This document shows positions 34,451 to 46,054 of a stretch of DNA of 64,000 nt, one piece after another (position 1 is the stretch's first letter; every line of letters starts with the position of its first letter). The stretch spans positions 91,733,935 through 91,797,934 of the forward strand of contig JALGPY010000006.1 in the NCBI GenBank assembly GCA_023055425.1, written 5' to 3'. The notes under the pieces were generated by a model, which was not told where the DNA came from, searched no databases, and was given only the letters and a program-made list of their open reading frames with translations. Made by a program: the position numbers and the translations under genes. The stretch comes from Linanthus parryae. Its lineage: Eukaryota; Streptophyta; Magnoliopsida; Ericales; Polemoniaceae.

Positions 34451-35791
34451 TGGGGGTCGTTTATCGGCACACATGAAGATCTAGGTTATTCTTAATAGTA
34501 AAGTTGAGCTTTCTATACTAACTATGAGAAATTACTTCTTGTCGAGTTTAGTTGCGATTCACAACGTTTACCTAATTTTTTCATCATCAATGAGAACTAG
34601 TCTATTTGTATTAAAATTGTCTGATCTTAGAGGTTCTTATATCACTGGCATTAATATTACTTGGATAGCACTAATGCATTGCTAGATACCACTTAGTGTA
34701 TGTAATGATGGTGCAAACGCAATTAGGAACATATGAGGTCACACACAAGAATAGAAGCAAACTGTATGTAATTGCTCATTATTAGCACTAAAGAGCAAAG
34801 ATGGATTTCATGCATATGTGCAATTTAATCCTAATTTTTGGTATTAAAGGTGGTCATATTCTCTCTCACCCCTATAAAAATCGTTTTATCGTGGCTTGGG
34901 TTCTCTCATGCTTTTACACATTCGTATACAATAAAGAATATTTAGAGGTTTGAGAGGGAGAAAGATGTTCGAGCCGTCCAAGTTCAGCATATTTCAGGAG
35001 AGGATAGCATTCATATTCCTCCAACAGGCTATCACATGCCTAGAGGGAGTCCAACTTAAGGGTAAAATCAACATTTGTTAGTTGACGTTTACCCTTAAGG
35101 AAATAAGTTGTTAGTTGACTTTCATGTCCTTTTCTTTAAGGGTAAAATCAAAGTTTCTTTCTATCCATGAACACTAAGAACAGGATAATAATAGCCACCA
35201 CCGCCGCCACCATCACCACCTCTAACCAGAATCCAGCCACCTACTCCCAGAATCCGACCACCTCTACCAAAAATCCGGCAACGTAAGCCCATAATCTGGT
35301 CACCCCAATCATCTCAGCCTCCACTACAACATAACCACATGACATGAAACCTCTACTCCTGGACCTAACCTCCTCTGCCCTCAACCTGGACAGAAACCAT
35401 CCAGTTCGAAGTGAGCACCGCTCTTCTCCGAAAACCAAAGACGAGATTCTTATCACCTATGACCTCACCGTTCATCCAATTCAACGAACTTAACCCAAAA
35501 CCACTGCAAAAAACATTCACCTGAAACACCATAACCAGAAAACGACCGTTAAAGTCACAAATTCAATCACCCAATATCACCATCATCTTTCCCTTCTTGA
35601 CCAAGACCAACCATCACACAACCGATGCAAACACAGATATTGACAAACCCCAATCCAAACATAGGATCTTAATTAAAGTGAAAAGGGGGAGAGAGGGAAG
35701 GTCAGAGAGAAGAGAGTCTTACTCTTACCTTGCTAAAGAGAGAAGGCAGAGAGGGAGGAGCGGGGGAGATGGGAGAGAAAACTGTATATAT
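34451..35791. other. No gene recognised
   Basis: Mostly AT-rich DNA. TTAAGGGTAAAATCAA occurs twice (about 35055 and 35138). The part at 35180-35470 is CCA/CCG-rich and gives a short minus-strand open frame (35456-35241) without recognised similarity; I do not claim it as a gene. A purine-rich stretch lies at about 35680-35780. Confidence 0.4.
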
Positions 35792-36876
35792 GAGCATCTC
35801 CAATGGTAATATGTAAAAGTAATGTATAATTTAGCTAAAAGTTTACTGGTTTCTAATATAGCTAGCAAGATTTTGTATGACAACTTCAACGGTGCTAGTT
35901 AGAAGTTATGTAAACTCTAATTTTTAATTTTTTTATTATCATAATATTTTCTTGCATAATTTTTCTTGAAGAACTAAGAACGCTCGGTACATGAAATAAC
36001 AACCAAAACAAACACCGAAAGAAGGAAGGAAACAAGAAGGGACTTCAATCCATTAATGCCCAGCAAACTGACCTTAAGAAAATTTATAGGAGTCTTTTTC
36101 AAGTTCATATCGATGACTAATTATTACAAAAAAAAGTTAAACATATGCTCAATTTCACTCCACAATTCAAAGAAGACAAATAATTGATGGCGTGTCAAGT
36201 TTCCCAGTAGGTTTACTGATAGATATTTTGAATCCCATTTTTCTTGACCTTCTTTCACTTAGTAACCTCCAACAACAATGCTCACAGAGAAAAGAAGACC
36301 CTCTCCAATATCAAAAACCTAATATATCTATCATACACAGAAAGTCCTAGTATATCAGCAAAGAATGAGGACGTGGCTGAAAATTTCAAGAACATACCTC
36401 TGCAATACTAAAATCGTAGAGATAATATGGAAACGACCATCGGACTATCGTTTGAATATCATCTACTATATTTTATCATATTGATTTTGACAAAATCATA
36501 GAGATAATAGGGAAAAAATCAAAACATGTACGAAAGAAAAAACACAGAAACCCTATCATGGGTGAGAAAAGAAACCAAAAAACCCGATTCTGAGTAAATT
36601 GAATGTCCAGAACGAGGAGATTAGAGAGCCTCGAAGTCGCGTGGTGATTGAAACATGGAGGCGAAGGAGCTGGAAAAGTTGAAGACGTTGAAACCCTTGA
36701 TTATTGGGAAGCCGTTACAACTAGCGAGAGCAAAATCCGCTCGCTACTAGTAGCGAGTGTGATAAAGATTAAATATTTTAGAGAGTGGTTTACCTCTTCC
36801 GTTGGAGCTCTGTTATTTGATACTTGTCTATTTTTTAGCTAAACTGATCAACTTAACCCATCCACTGGAGATGCTC
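35792..36876. mobile_element. TIR element with GAGCATCTCCARTGG ends
   Basis: The left end GAGCATCTCCAATGG (35792) is matched by the right end CCACTGGAGATGCTC (to 36876), a 15-bp inverted repeat with one mismatch. The 1085-bp interior lacks a transposase frame. Ends of this kind are common in plant non-autonomous DNA transposons. No clear target duplication (flanks TAT and TAA), so the superfamily is not assigned. Confidence 0.55.
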
Positions 36877-37757
36877 TAAGCTTCTTCTTCTTCTTTTGTT
36901 TATCTTCTTAGTTTCATTCTCAATTATTTTTTCTGTTTTTTATTAAACGAAATCTTCATCCTCTTCCCTTTTTCATTTATAATCTATTTTATTTCTAAGT
37001 TTTTACAAAAAAATAGTTTTTGATTGACAACTTTACCCTTGTCATATAGATGACAATTGAATGAAATTTCGTTTTGTTGCAAATGAGAGGTGCAATCAGC
37101 TAGTTCTAGGAGTGCAGTTTGCAATGTGGGAGTTTTGCAGAACTGGGGGTATGCATTAAGTAATTAAGCCTTTATTTTAATGCTGCTTCTATTATCAACA
37201 CAACTTTAATGCTGCTTCAGGCATAAATGACAACATTTTTTATGCTGGGTTTCTTTTCAGCGTTGTACCGATGCTGTTACATTACTATTACTGCCTGACT
37301 CTTGGAACAGTAAAAAAGTTGGGTACCCGAGTGTAATGAAATGCAAGTTTGGGTACCACCAGTGCATGTTAGCCACATCGATTTACCCATGCATGTTTAT
37401 GAAAACAGAGGATGAGACTTAAATCTGCCATGGTGATTAAGCAGGCTGACTACATATTACTCCAATGTGGCTGCAACTAGACGACACTACCTGCTGAGAG
37501 ACAGGTCATATACGAACGAATAACTGGTGAAGAGTATCTCTCTTTTACGTCCACTAGCATGTGTTGCCCGGCCTAGAAATGGATCGGTTATCCAACTATT
37601 GCAACTATTTAGGAACCTCGGTATATCAAAGTCCAAAACTTGGGTACCAATACGCATTTTCCCGCGGAAATTGTGGGGGGGGGGGGGGGGGGGGGGGTCA
37701 CGTACTGATTTGTGAATTCCAAAACTTGGTTACCAACACTTTGCCTACCTTGCAATA
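36877..37757. other. No gene recognised; G23 tract
   Basis: AT-rich DNA without a supported gene. A run of 23 G occupies 37675-37697. TTGGGTACCCGAGT and TTTGGGTACCACCAGTGCA at 37.32-37.37 kb resemble the arm ends of the 4.7-kb palindrome but are too short to call. Confidence 0.45.
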
Positions 37758-37969
37758 GAAGTACTGATGGACAAAGGTAGCGCGAATCATTGTTTACACT
37801 GATTTTACAAAGTAAAATGTAATATTAGGAACAAACACAACAGCACTTTGTATCAAACCAAGAAGTACTGATGGACAAAGGTAGCGCGAATCATTGTTTA
37901 CACTGATTTTACAAAAGTAAAATGTAATATTAGGAACAAACACAACAGCACTTGCATCAAACCAAGAAG
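37758..37969. repeat. Recent 104-bp tandem duplication
   Basis: The unit beginning GAAGTACTGATGGACAAAGG is repeated back to back (37758-37861 and 37862-37966) with only a few differences (one extra A, TTTGTATC versus TTGCATC). It lies immediately upstream of the COP-F insertion site. Confidence 0.85.
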
Positions 37970-37987
37970 GTTACGCAATCGGATATG

Positions 37988-38128
37988 TGTTATGACACTC
38001 ACACCTCACAAAAGATATACACATAAAAGAACACTGGATTTTACATGGTTCGCTAGCGAAAAATTCGCCAATTACGTCCATGGCGGAAAAAACACGCTTT
38101 ATTTCACAAGAACAATTACAATGGTTTT
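37988..38128 (-). repeat. COP-F 3' LTR, first part
   Basis: The 141 bp match 51053-51195 of the other LTR (for example GGATTTTACATGGTTCGCTA versus the GGATTTTACGTGGTTCACTA block). It is cut at 38128, followed by COP-G. Confidence 0.88.
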
Positions 38129-39315
38129 TGAAGATTGTAATGCAAGTATGTAATACATGATCAAATACTCTAGAAGGGGGGGGGGGGGGGGGTTGAATAG
38201 AGTATGGCAACTTTTGCTCAATATGTGGATTTAAAACAAAATGAGAAGAACTTAAAGTATTTGAAAACTTTGAACTCAGTGTAAACAATTAAATGCAAGA
38301 TAATGGAAAGCTTTTCAAAGCTTTGAACTAAAAACTGTTTTAAAGCAGTTATGAAGATAAGTACATAAATGAAATGCAAGATAATGGACACAGAGATTTG
38401 TTACGAAGTTCGGTCCGAAGTGACCTACTCTCTGCTTGAGGGATATGATCCCTCTAGGATTACAACAACTTCTTATTTATCAAAAACTAAGCCCTAGATA
38501 TCTAGCCACGAGAATTGTCTTACTCTTTTCCAGCCAGTAGTTCTTCCTAACCTATCTAGTTACTGCTCTAGCTAATTGATACAATAAGAATCTCTGTTGT
38601 TCCTATTGAACAACCCACAAGAATAAGATGATTAAGTAATATAACAAAAGATATACAAATGAAGCTCAGATGAAGAACACTGTAAAGACAATGAAGCTGT
38701 GAAGCTTGAAGTGTTCTTCTGGAAATTAAATGGATTGAGTGATTGTTTGATATCCTTCAGGGATGCTTGTCAATCCGTGAGAGTGTATGAATCTCTGTAA
38801 TACTATGTACTTCTGAATCTTTCGCAACCAGTGTCTCTCTGTCAATTTGAATTGCATATATATAAGGAACTCTTGTGATAGAAATACCTAAAAATACTCC
38901 AGAGATCTTTGACTCTCAAAAGCTTGCTTCCACCGACCAGCTGCTTGAATAGCTCAATTTATTTTGATATGATCTTCCATATGCAGGTCTAAGGTGAGTC
39001 CATACAAAATTCAAGATAAGTAGGACCACTCTGCATACTTGGATTTCCTTCTCTGCACACAAGCAAATATGGAAACTTCTTGCAAAACAGATAGATAATA
39101 TTCCCTGCAGACAACTTAGACAAATAATGAGGTCAAAACATTTCATAACACAAAATTAGTTTGTCTTTCATCACATAATATAGGATGATTAAATAAAAGA
39201 GATAAGATATTGATTAGGAGGAAGAACTCCCCTTGAGTTCATGCTATAACTGTTGTGCCGTTTCAAGGCTTTGAAACAAACTGTGAACTTACAATATCCC
39301 CACTATGAACTTACA
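38129..39315 (-). repeat. COP-G 3' LTR (complete)
   Basis: 1187 bp. Its right two thirds (38620-39315) align with 46055-46754. G17 at 38176-38192. The minus-strand purine tract just inside reads AAGGGCGAGAT (about 39316-39326), next to the LTR start TGTAAGTTCATAG. Confidence 0.82.
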
Positions 39316-39626
39316 ATCTCGCCCTTGATGAAAGCCAAAACCACTATTCTGTTTGAACTGTATTTCTGAAAAAGATACATATTAGTAGCATAGCAGAAAC
39401 AGTTATAGCAATACCATCATTACTAAAGGCATAATCAAAATCAAACTAAGCAGATAACAACAAGCTGAGCAAATATTATTAGTTGTACAACTTCCACAAA
39501 TCCAAAATATCCAAAAGCAAATCTCCCTGCAACTAAAAAATACCCCCGAAACATCTCCTTCCATTTTGACTTTCATAAAAAGAGTGAGAAAGTGTTGGAT
39601 CAACCCTTATTGAAAGCTTAAAAGTT

Positions 39627-41470
39627 TTAAAAGAAATAGAAGTTTTGAAAGAAAAGAGAGGGTTCAAGGCTTTGAAAAAGAAGAAAGAGAAGGTTGGGTT
39701 CAAGGCTTTGGATCTGCAGCTGTCTTAGGCCCTGCAACATCTTCCTAATCATCTTCTTCCTCATCCTCTTGCTGATCTTCTTCTTGTTCACCTTCATCTT
39801 TGTCAACTTCTTCACCAGGCTCATCAGCTACTTCATCATCCTCAAACAAGTCAACTGAAGTAACAATTTCAGGAGCCTTTCATTTTCGTGTCTTCTTCTG
39901 TAGAGCTTCTGTAAGTAGTTCCCCAGATTCAATGCTTTCTTCATTACCAGGATCCTTGTCCTCAGCCACGTTTGACCCAGCTTCCTTATCTCCAACAGCC
40001 TTATCCGCAGAACAGTGCTCATTAAATAAGTCTCTGGTAGATCGTGACTTTCTTGAGCCTTCTGGAACTGGTGTATCCTCTTCTTCCACATGTACCAAGT
40101 TGATACTCTTAAAAACACTCTCAATCATGTACTTCATCTGTTTGAACTTCGTACCCAGCTGATACTGACCCTTATTGAGTTCATCCATCTCATTCTCAAT
40201 GAAGTCGAGCTTGTGAAGAACATGAGATTGATCTTGAGTAGAGGAAGGTATGGCTACTGGAGTGGTTAAGGATTTAGGTTTAGAGAACTTATTGGCTTTC
40301 AATTCATCAGAAGACAACTCGGATTAGAACTTCCATTCTCCTTCACTGGTTTTAACAATTCCAATCCTTTGAAAAGACTTTTCATCAATCATTCCAAAAC
40401 TAGTAGTAATTGTCTCTTCATTGTTAACAGGTATTTCTAGATGGTAAAAGAAAAGTGGGAGGAAGTTTGCATAGGGTAGATGATGTTTCTTGCTCTTGGT
40501 AAAACTATAGAGCATGTGTTCCATTACATGTCTTGGAAGATCAATCTCATAATCGTGCATCACCAAGTACAATAGATACAATACCCTATCAAACAACAAA
40601 TCATTTGAATTCTCTTTTGGTACTACAAAACTCATCATGATAGTAAACATATTTTGGCTTCTACAGTTAACACCGAATGAGTTTACATCTTAGAGGTAGT
40701 AGCTATACCAGGTAAAAAGAATCATCCTTAGCCATCTTTATACCATCAATCTTGCTAGGGTTATTTTCTGTATTGTGCCTCTTTGGACAACCCAAGACAT
40801 TAGAAAATTCATAATAATCTATCTCCATCTCAATACCAGCTACCTTAGAAGAAATAGTTAAACCCAAAGCATTCACTTGTTTCAGATTAAGATAAAAGAG
40901 TCTAGTAAGCCTAGGGATGCAACTTCATAGGGGTTTAGGATTTTCCAAATTGAACTCTGTTTCAATCTCCTAATAAACTCCAAATCCATACTATCTAGCA
41001 TGATAGTATTTATCATGCTACAATAAGCTATAGGAGCAAATGCAAAATCATCTAACCAGATTTCATGAGAAGCATTATGGAGGAACCAAGTTCTAGAAAT
41101 AGATCTCTTACCAGATGATGTTTTCTTCTTAGTGTAGATTTGAATCTCCTTCTTTCCCTTGTCTTTTGCTGAAGTATGTATATCTTTCCCCTTGCTTGAT
41201 TTCTGAGCATCTTTAACTTTCTTCTTCTTTGGACTACCAAACAGAACACCCTTTTGTTTCCCAGAAGTATCTTCTTGGTCTGGCTCCTTCTTCTTGCCGG
41301 AAGCAGCAAACTGATCCTCCTTTTCCTTCTTGCTTTACTTCTTAGGAGGAGGAGAGGGGTTCTTTGGAGCATTAGCAATCCGGAACTGGAGATGTCACTA
41401 ATGGCTTGAACTTCTTCTTCTCTAGATTTTATTTTCTTCCATGTGTTCTTCTTTGAGCCTCCAACCATCT
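39627..41470 (-). pseudogene. COP-G extra ORF downstream of pol (env-like position)
   Basis: Between RNase H and the 3' LTR, sense-orientation coding fragments remain: a Lys/Ser-rich N-terminal part (41470-41052), a middle domain (40650-40324) with VLYLLYLVMHDYEIDLPRHV and KKHHLPYANFLPLFFYHLEI, a helical segment (about 40230-40100) with VLHKLDFIENEMDELNKGQY, and an acidic tail (to 39627). The middle domain resembles uncharacterised plant retrotransposon-associated proteins. The location and coiled coil match the extra ORF of SIRE-type elements; whether that ORF ever acted as an envelope is not established. Stops and shifts disrupt it. Confidence 0.6.
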
Positions 41471-41815
41471 TGATTCTTTATGAGTTTTTTCGTGAGTCCA
41501 TTAGGGTTTGGGGTTTCAAGAAGAGAGATGCAGGAGTGGTAGAAGAGAGAGAGAAAAGAGAGGAGATAAATACTTAAGAGTTTGATTTAAAGAATCAAAC
41601 TAGATATACCCAAAACTTTTAAGGAAAGAGAATTTGTTGAAATTCAAACTCGTTTGGGATGGCAATAAAATTATGCTGATTTGAAAAGGTTTTGTTTTAA
41701 CAAGGTAAAAAAAATAATGTGAGGTAATTATTTACAGAGATAACACACATCACTAGTGATCCATTCATTGAACTATATCGTAAACATGTTTATTTTCTTG
41801 GCTTCAAAAAGGATT

Positions 41816-42260
41816 TCAAGACCTTGAAAGACTGTTATACTGCACACAAAAAAAAAATTCAAGGCTTTCAAAAGCTTTTAGATGCTTTGAAAAACTTTTA
41901 CAGACATTTAAACACAAATAAGTTACGTGATAAACCAATTCTTCTTTATTCAGCCTCCAAATTTCTAATCTCAGGTCTGTGAATTTATCCTGTAGCAATG
42001 GTTTAGTGAAGATATCTGCAAACTGCATGTTCTCCACATGATCTCTAAGAAGTGATGTGTAACATCAATGTGCTTAGTTTTTGAATGTTGTACTGGATTC
42101 TTTGTAATTGAGATAGCACTAGTGTTGTCACATTTGATGGGAATGTCTCTGAAGTCATAACACATGTTTCTCATTTGTTGAGATATCCACATCACTTGTG
42201 AACATCAAGCACCTGATGCTATGTATTCAACTTCTGCTTTTGATAAAGCTACATAATTTT
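41816..42260 (-). pseudogene. COP-G RNase H region
   Basis: The minus strand shows the copia RNase H end: IKCDNTSAISITKNPVQHSK with TKHIDVTHHFLE (42130-42050), then after a frame change ENMQFADIFTKPLLQDKF (about 42033-41980). This block normally ends pol. The domain is present but broken. Confidence 0.8.
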
Positions 42261-42399
42261 GTTTCTTGGAATGCCAGCTTATCAGGGATGATCTAAGAAA
42301 TTGGCAATGCCCTGAAGTGCTATTTCTGTCAACTTTATATCCTGCAAAATCAGCATGCATCTCTAAACTCTTTCTGGTTCACACTCTTACCATTTTGAT

Positions 42400-43000
42400 C
42401 CTTGTCTAAGGACAGTGTAGAACTCATGTGATTTTTGGCTACCTTGGATTGAGACATATTATACTTGTTCAGCAAGTCCTTGGTGTACTTTTCTGCTGTA
42501 GAAAAATTCCTTTCTTCATTTGATGTACATGAAGTACAAGAAATAAATTTATCTCTCCCAACAAGCTCATCTCAAATTACCTGCTCATAAGACTCTTCTT
42601 GCAGATAACCATTTATAAATGCACATTTAACATCCATTTGAAATTTTTTGATGTTCTTGTGTGATGCAAATGGAAGTAACATTCTTATTGCTTTCAACCT
42701 GGCTACAGGAGAAAAAGTCTTCTCATGTCTAAACCTTCTTCCTGGTTGTAGCCTTGAGATACTAGTCACACTTTATTTATGATAACCTTACCATTTTCAT
42801 CCAGCTTGTTTCTAAACACCCACCTTGTTCCAATTACAGACTGATCTTTGGTAGGAGGAACTAAATTCTGGACCTTGTTCCTCTGACATTCATTCAGTTC
42901 ACTTTGTATTACAATTATCCAATCTGCTTCTTGTAATGTTTCCTTCACATTCTTAGGTTCTAGAAGAGACAAAAAAGCATTGAAATCACACAAGTTGATT
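42400..43000 (-). pseudogene. COP-G reverse transcriptase, internally deleted
   Basis: RT begins with LSLLEPKNVKETLQEADWII, then KVQNLVPPTKDQSVIGTRWV and FRNKLDENGKV (42993-42766), followed by ETFSPVARLKAIRMLLPFA and QMDVKCAFINGYLQEE (42769-42572). The next recognisable part (about 42530-42400) is the C-terminal connection with YTKDLLNKYNMSQSK. The catalytic YVDD segment that should lie between is absent, so RT cannot work. Confidence 0.82.
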
Positions 43001-43091
43001 AACTAAGTTCTTGTTTAAGTACCAGCTGATGGATCAGAAATGATGATTTCTGTTGGGTGAGATGACAGATATTTTAACTTCTTTCTTATTG

Positions 43092-43860
43092 TCAAGGGTT
43101 CTGGTTCTCCAGGAATCTTTTCAAGGCCTTGAGAACTTTATGTAGTGGCTTAACCACTCTATGTTCCTTGAGCATCTGTTTCAAGGCTTTGAGAGCAACT
43201 TTCAAAGATTTGAAAATCTTTCTGGTTTCCTGCATATTAGTCTTAGAACCATTCTCTAAATCCGCATCATCCTCTGACTCATTCTTGTTCAAATTTAAGT
43301 AAACTTCTTAGGCTTGAATGAGCTCCTTGTATGCTTTCCTTGAGTACAGGATTTTCATACTTCTTCATCCTTAAACTTTATGGATGGAAAACCTCTGACT
43401 AAGTTTTTGGAAACTAGTTTGTTCAGTGTATGCAAGCTGATATGTCCAAGCTTTCTGTTCCAAAGCTTTGAATACTCTTTCAAAGCCTTGAGACATTTCA
43501 TATTTTCTCCTGCAACTTTGTTAGTATTCAAACAGTAAGCATTATTGGACCTTGGAGCAGTGATGATGCAGTTACAAGATTTTTCATCTTGCACCAAACA
43601 TTTCTCCTTGTCAAAAATGACCTTATTACCTTTATCACATAGTTGAGATACACTAAGCAGATTAAACTTTAGACCATCTACAAGATAAACATCCGAAATA
43701 GAATTTTCAGCACCATTACCAACTTTACCAATACCTATGATATTTCATTTTCCTTTGTCACCAAGCCTGATTGTTCTTTTAGTTAAGTGAATAAAGAACC
43801 TTTTCCACTCATGTGTCTGGAGTAACCACTATCTACGATCCACTTCTGCTCTTTGCTCTT
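43092..43860 (-). pseudogene. COP-G protease and pre-integrase; integrase core missing
   Basis: The minus strand at about 43850-43790 reads QKWIVDSGYSRHMSGKGSLF, an intact copia retropepsin active site (DSG). The pre-integrase domain follows (43597-43355) with YSKLWNRKLGHISLHTLNKL. Instead of the D,D,E core, the sequence then passes to a linker (43292-43092) rich in ALKALK-type repeats and on to RT. The integrase core was deleted. Confidence 0.8.
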
Positions 43861-44162
43861 GGTGACAACCTGCAAACACCATTCACTGCCTTGCCCAGCT
43901 GTTATACCAAGTGTAATATTTAGATTCGTATTCAGTATCAACCATGTTAGGTTGTCTGACCCCTTTAGGAACCCAAATATGTCTCACCTATCCCTTAAGA
44001 TGGAATCTAAAGTTATTCCTCATGATGTGGGGTTCTCTTCATCTAAAAGAATAAGTCATCTTAACATGACCCTTCTTTTCACAGTAATGAAACTTTGGAG
44101 AATGTATGCTACTTGCTTTCACAAATCTGGTTTTGTTCTTTCTTGGAAATTTGGATTATATC

Positions 44163-44723
44163 TAGGGATTTCAACGGGTCGGATCCGGCCCTTACCGATC
44201 TAGACCCGACCAGGAGAAATGAGATCCAGATCCGATCCAGATCCAGTCAGATCATCACCGGATTCGGATAAGATTGGATCGGGGTTCTCATTCAGATGAT
44301 CCAAATCCGATCCGTAGTACGTGGTCGGATCGGATTCTGATCGGATGTGTCTCGATTTTGCAATAAAATAGAACATATGACATAAAAAAACATTATTTTA
44401 TACGCGAAGGCATCTTCTTAAGTTAGGAAGCGTAAAAACTAAAAGAAATAGATTTGTAGGTTGGAGTTACTATATTATTCTTCTTGTAAGTGTAAGTGGG
44501 GAAGTAATATATGTATATTTATAAAGCAAACATATACGTCGGATCGCATTGGGTCGGAACCCGGTGGATCTGCCCTCAGATCCGAATCCAGATCCAAATC
44601 CGTTCGGTTCTGGCTTTCCAGATCCAAATCCTATCCATTTTCTACTGGATCGGATTTGGATCTGATCCATTCGGCTCAGATCGCTCGGATATCATATCGG
44701 ATCGGACCATATTGCCATTCCTA
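44163..44723. mobile_element. hAT-1: non-autonomous hAT element
   Basis: 561 bp with inverted ends TAGGGATTTCAACGGGTCGG (44163) and TAGGAATGGCAATATGGTCC (reverse complement of the right end, 44723), the TAGGGATGGCAA-type terminus of plant hAT elements. A perfect 8-bp target duplication ATTATATC (44155-44162, 44724-44731) is diagnostic for hAT. Internal sequence is dense in GATCCGAT/ATCGGATC words and has no transposase. Inserted in COP-G. Confidence 0.93.
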
Positions 44724-44879
44724 ATTATATCTAATGCTAGTTTTTGTAAACAGAATGCAAACTTCCTCCAACAAGTTCTGTCAAGGCATTCCTAGAGTCT
44801 TGAAGTTTCTCAGCCAGAAGAGTATTCTGTTCCTCTAATTCATCATGTTGATGTCTTAGAGCAACAAATTTGTCACTCA

Positions 44880-46045
44880 AAAGAGAGTTCTCTGTTACAA
44901 CTTATTTGACTTGATTTTTCAAGGCTTTGAAATTGGTTTCCAAAGCTTTGAAACCTTTGTCTCTCTTTTCCTAAGAAATTTCAATATTCTTGTTATGGCA
45001 AAGTAATTGAATATTTTCTTTTGATTGCTCATGAACTTTCTCCTTTATAGACTTGATTTCATTTAAGTAATTTTTTTTTTCATTCCGAAGGATTGTTTTC
45101 AAAATCTCAAAAAGTACATTTGTAGGTTTAGAAAATAATACTTTTCACCATTACCTCAATGTTCTTTTATGAGCTTTCATCATGCTTGGCCACAAGACAA
45201 AGGTAGTCTTGATCTTCTTCAGAATCTGATTCACTTGAAGAATCAGAATCACTCCATGAAGCTACTGTGGCTTTCGTCTTTCTGTCATGGTCCTTCTTTT
45301 AAAAATGCTTGCTTTTCATATGAGGACAGACTCTGATGAAGTGTCCTTCATCACTACCCTCAAAGCTGGTCATTACTTTAGATTTATGGTAAGAAGATTT
45401 ACCCTTGTAGTCCTTGCTACTTGAAGATCAAAATTTGTCTCTGCTGAAGTCTTGTTTCCAAAATTCATCACTACCCTCAAAGCAGGTCATTACTTTAGAA
45501 ATGAGAGCAAAATGATCTTCTTCATCATATTATTCTTTTTCAATGTTTTGAGGTTGTTCACTTTCTTTTGCCTTGAGTGCCAGATTCTTGACAGTCTCTG
45601 GTAGTTCTCCATAATCTTCACTCATGGAGATCTCAGGTGTGAGTACTTTCCCTGTAAATCATCTAGTTGGAGAGATGATAGATCTTGAGATTCTTCAATG
45701 GCTGAAGTGTTTGGCTCCCATTTGACTTTGGGAAGACTTTTCAAAATCTTTCTGACTTTCTATTCAATAGAGAATGGTTTCCCCAAGGACTCCAGATTGT
45801 TGACAATGTCAGTAAATCTCTTAAACATGTATTTGATGGATCCATCTTCATTCATCTTGAACAATTCATATTGTCTAAGAAAATTTTTGAACTTGGTTTG
45901 TTTCACTTGGATGGTTCCTTCAAAAGTTACCACAAGTTTTCCCAAATCTGCTTAGCAATCTTGCAGGTAGATATCCTGTTGAATTCATCTGCATTCATAG
46001 CACAATAAAAAGAAAAGAATATATGTTGTTCATCTTGAGAAACTC
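44880..46045 (-). pseudogene. COP-G gag (UBN2 domain, zinc knuckle)
   Basis: From about 46045 the minus strand reads HIFFSFYCAMNADEFNRIST, then CKIAKQIWENLVVTFEGT-like sequence across a one-base shift and TKFKNFLRQYELFKMNEDGS (45890-45830), the UBN2 gag domain. DEGHFIRVCPHMK at about 45345-45305 is a zinc-knuckle remnant. Further down (44955-44915) are FKALETNFKALKNQ repeats of a coiled-coil region. The N terminus of gag is deleted and the frame is broken several times. Confidence 0.78.
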
Positions 46046-46054
46046 AATATAATA

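Noticed and set aside
35241..35456. Minus-strand 71-codon frame with repeated VVGFWE/VAGFLVEV-type words
   Set aside because: Comes from a CCA/CCG-rich low-complexity stretch; no start context, partner exon or known domain.
37311..37400. GGGTACC-containing segment similar to the 4.7-kb palindrome ends
   Set aside because: Only a few short words match; too little to call a second copy.
44461..44795. Overlapping open frames on both strands inside hAT-1
   Set aside because: They arise from the GATCCGAT-type repeats of the element; neither strand resembles a transposase.
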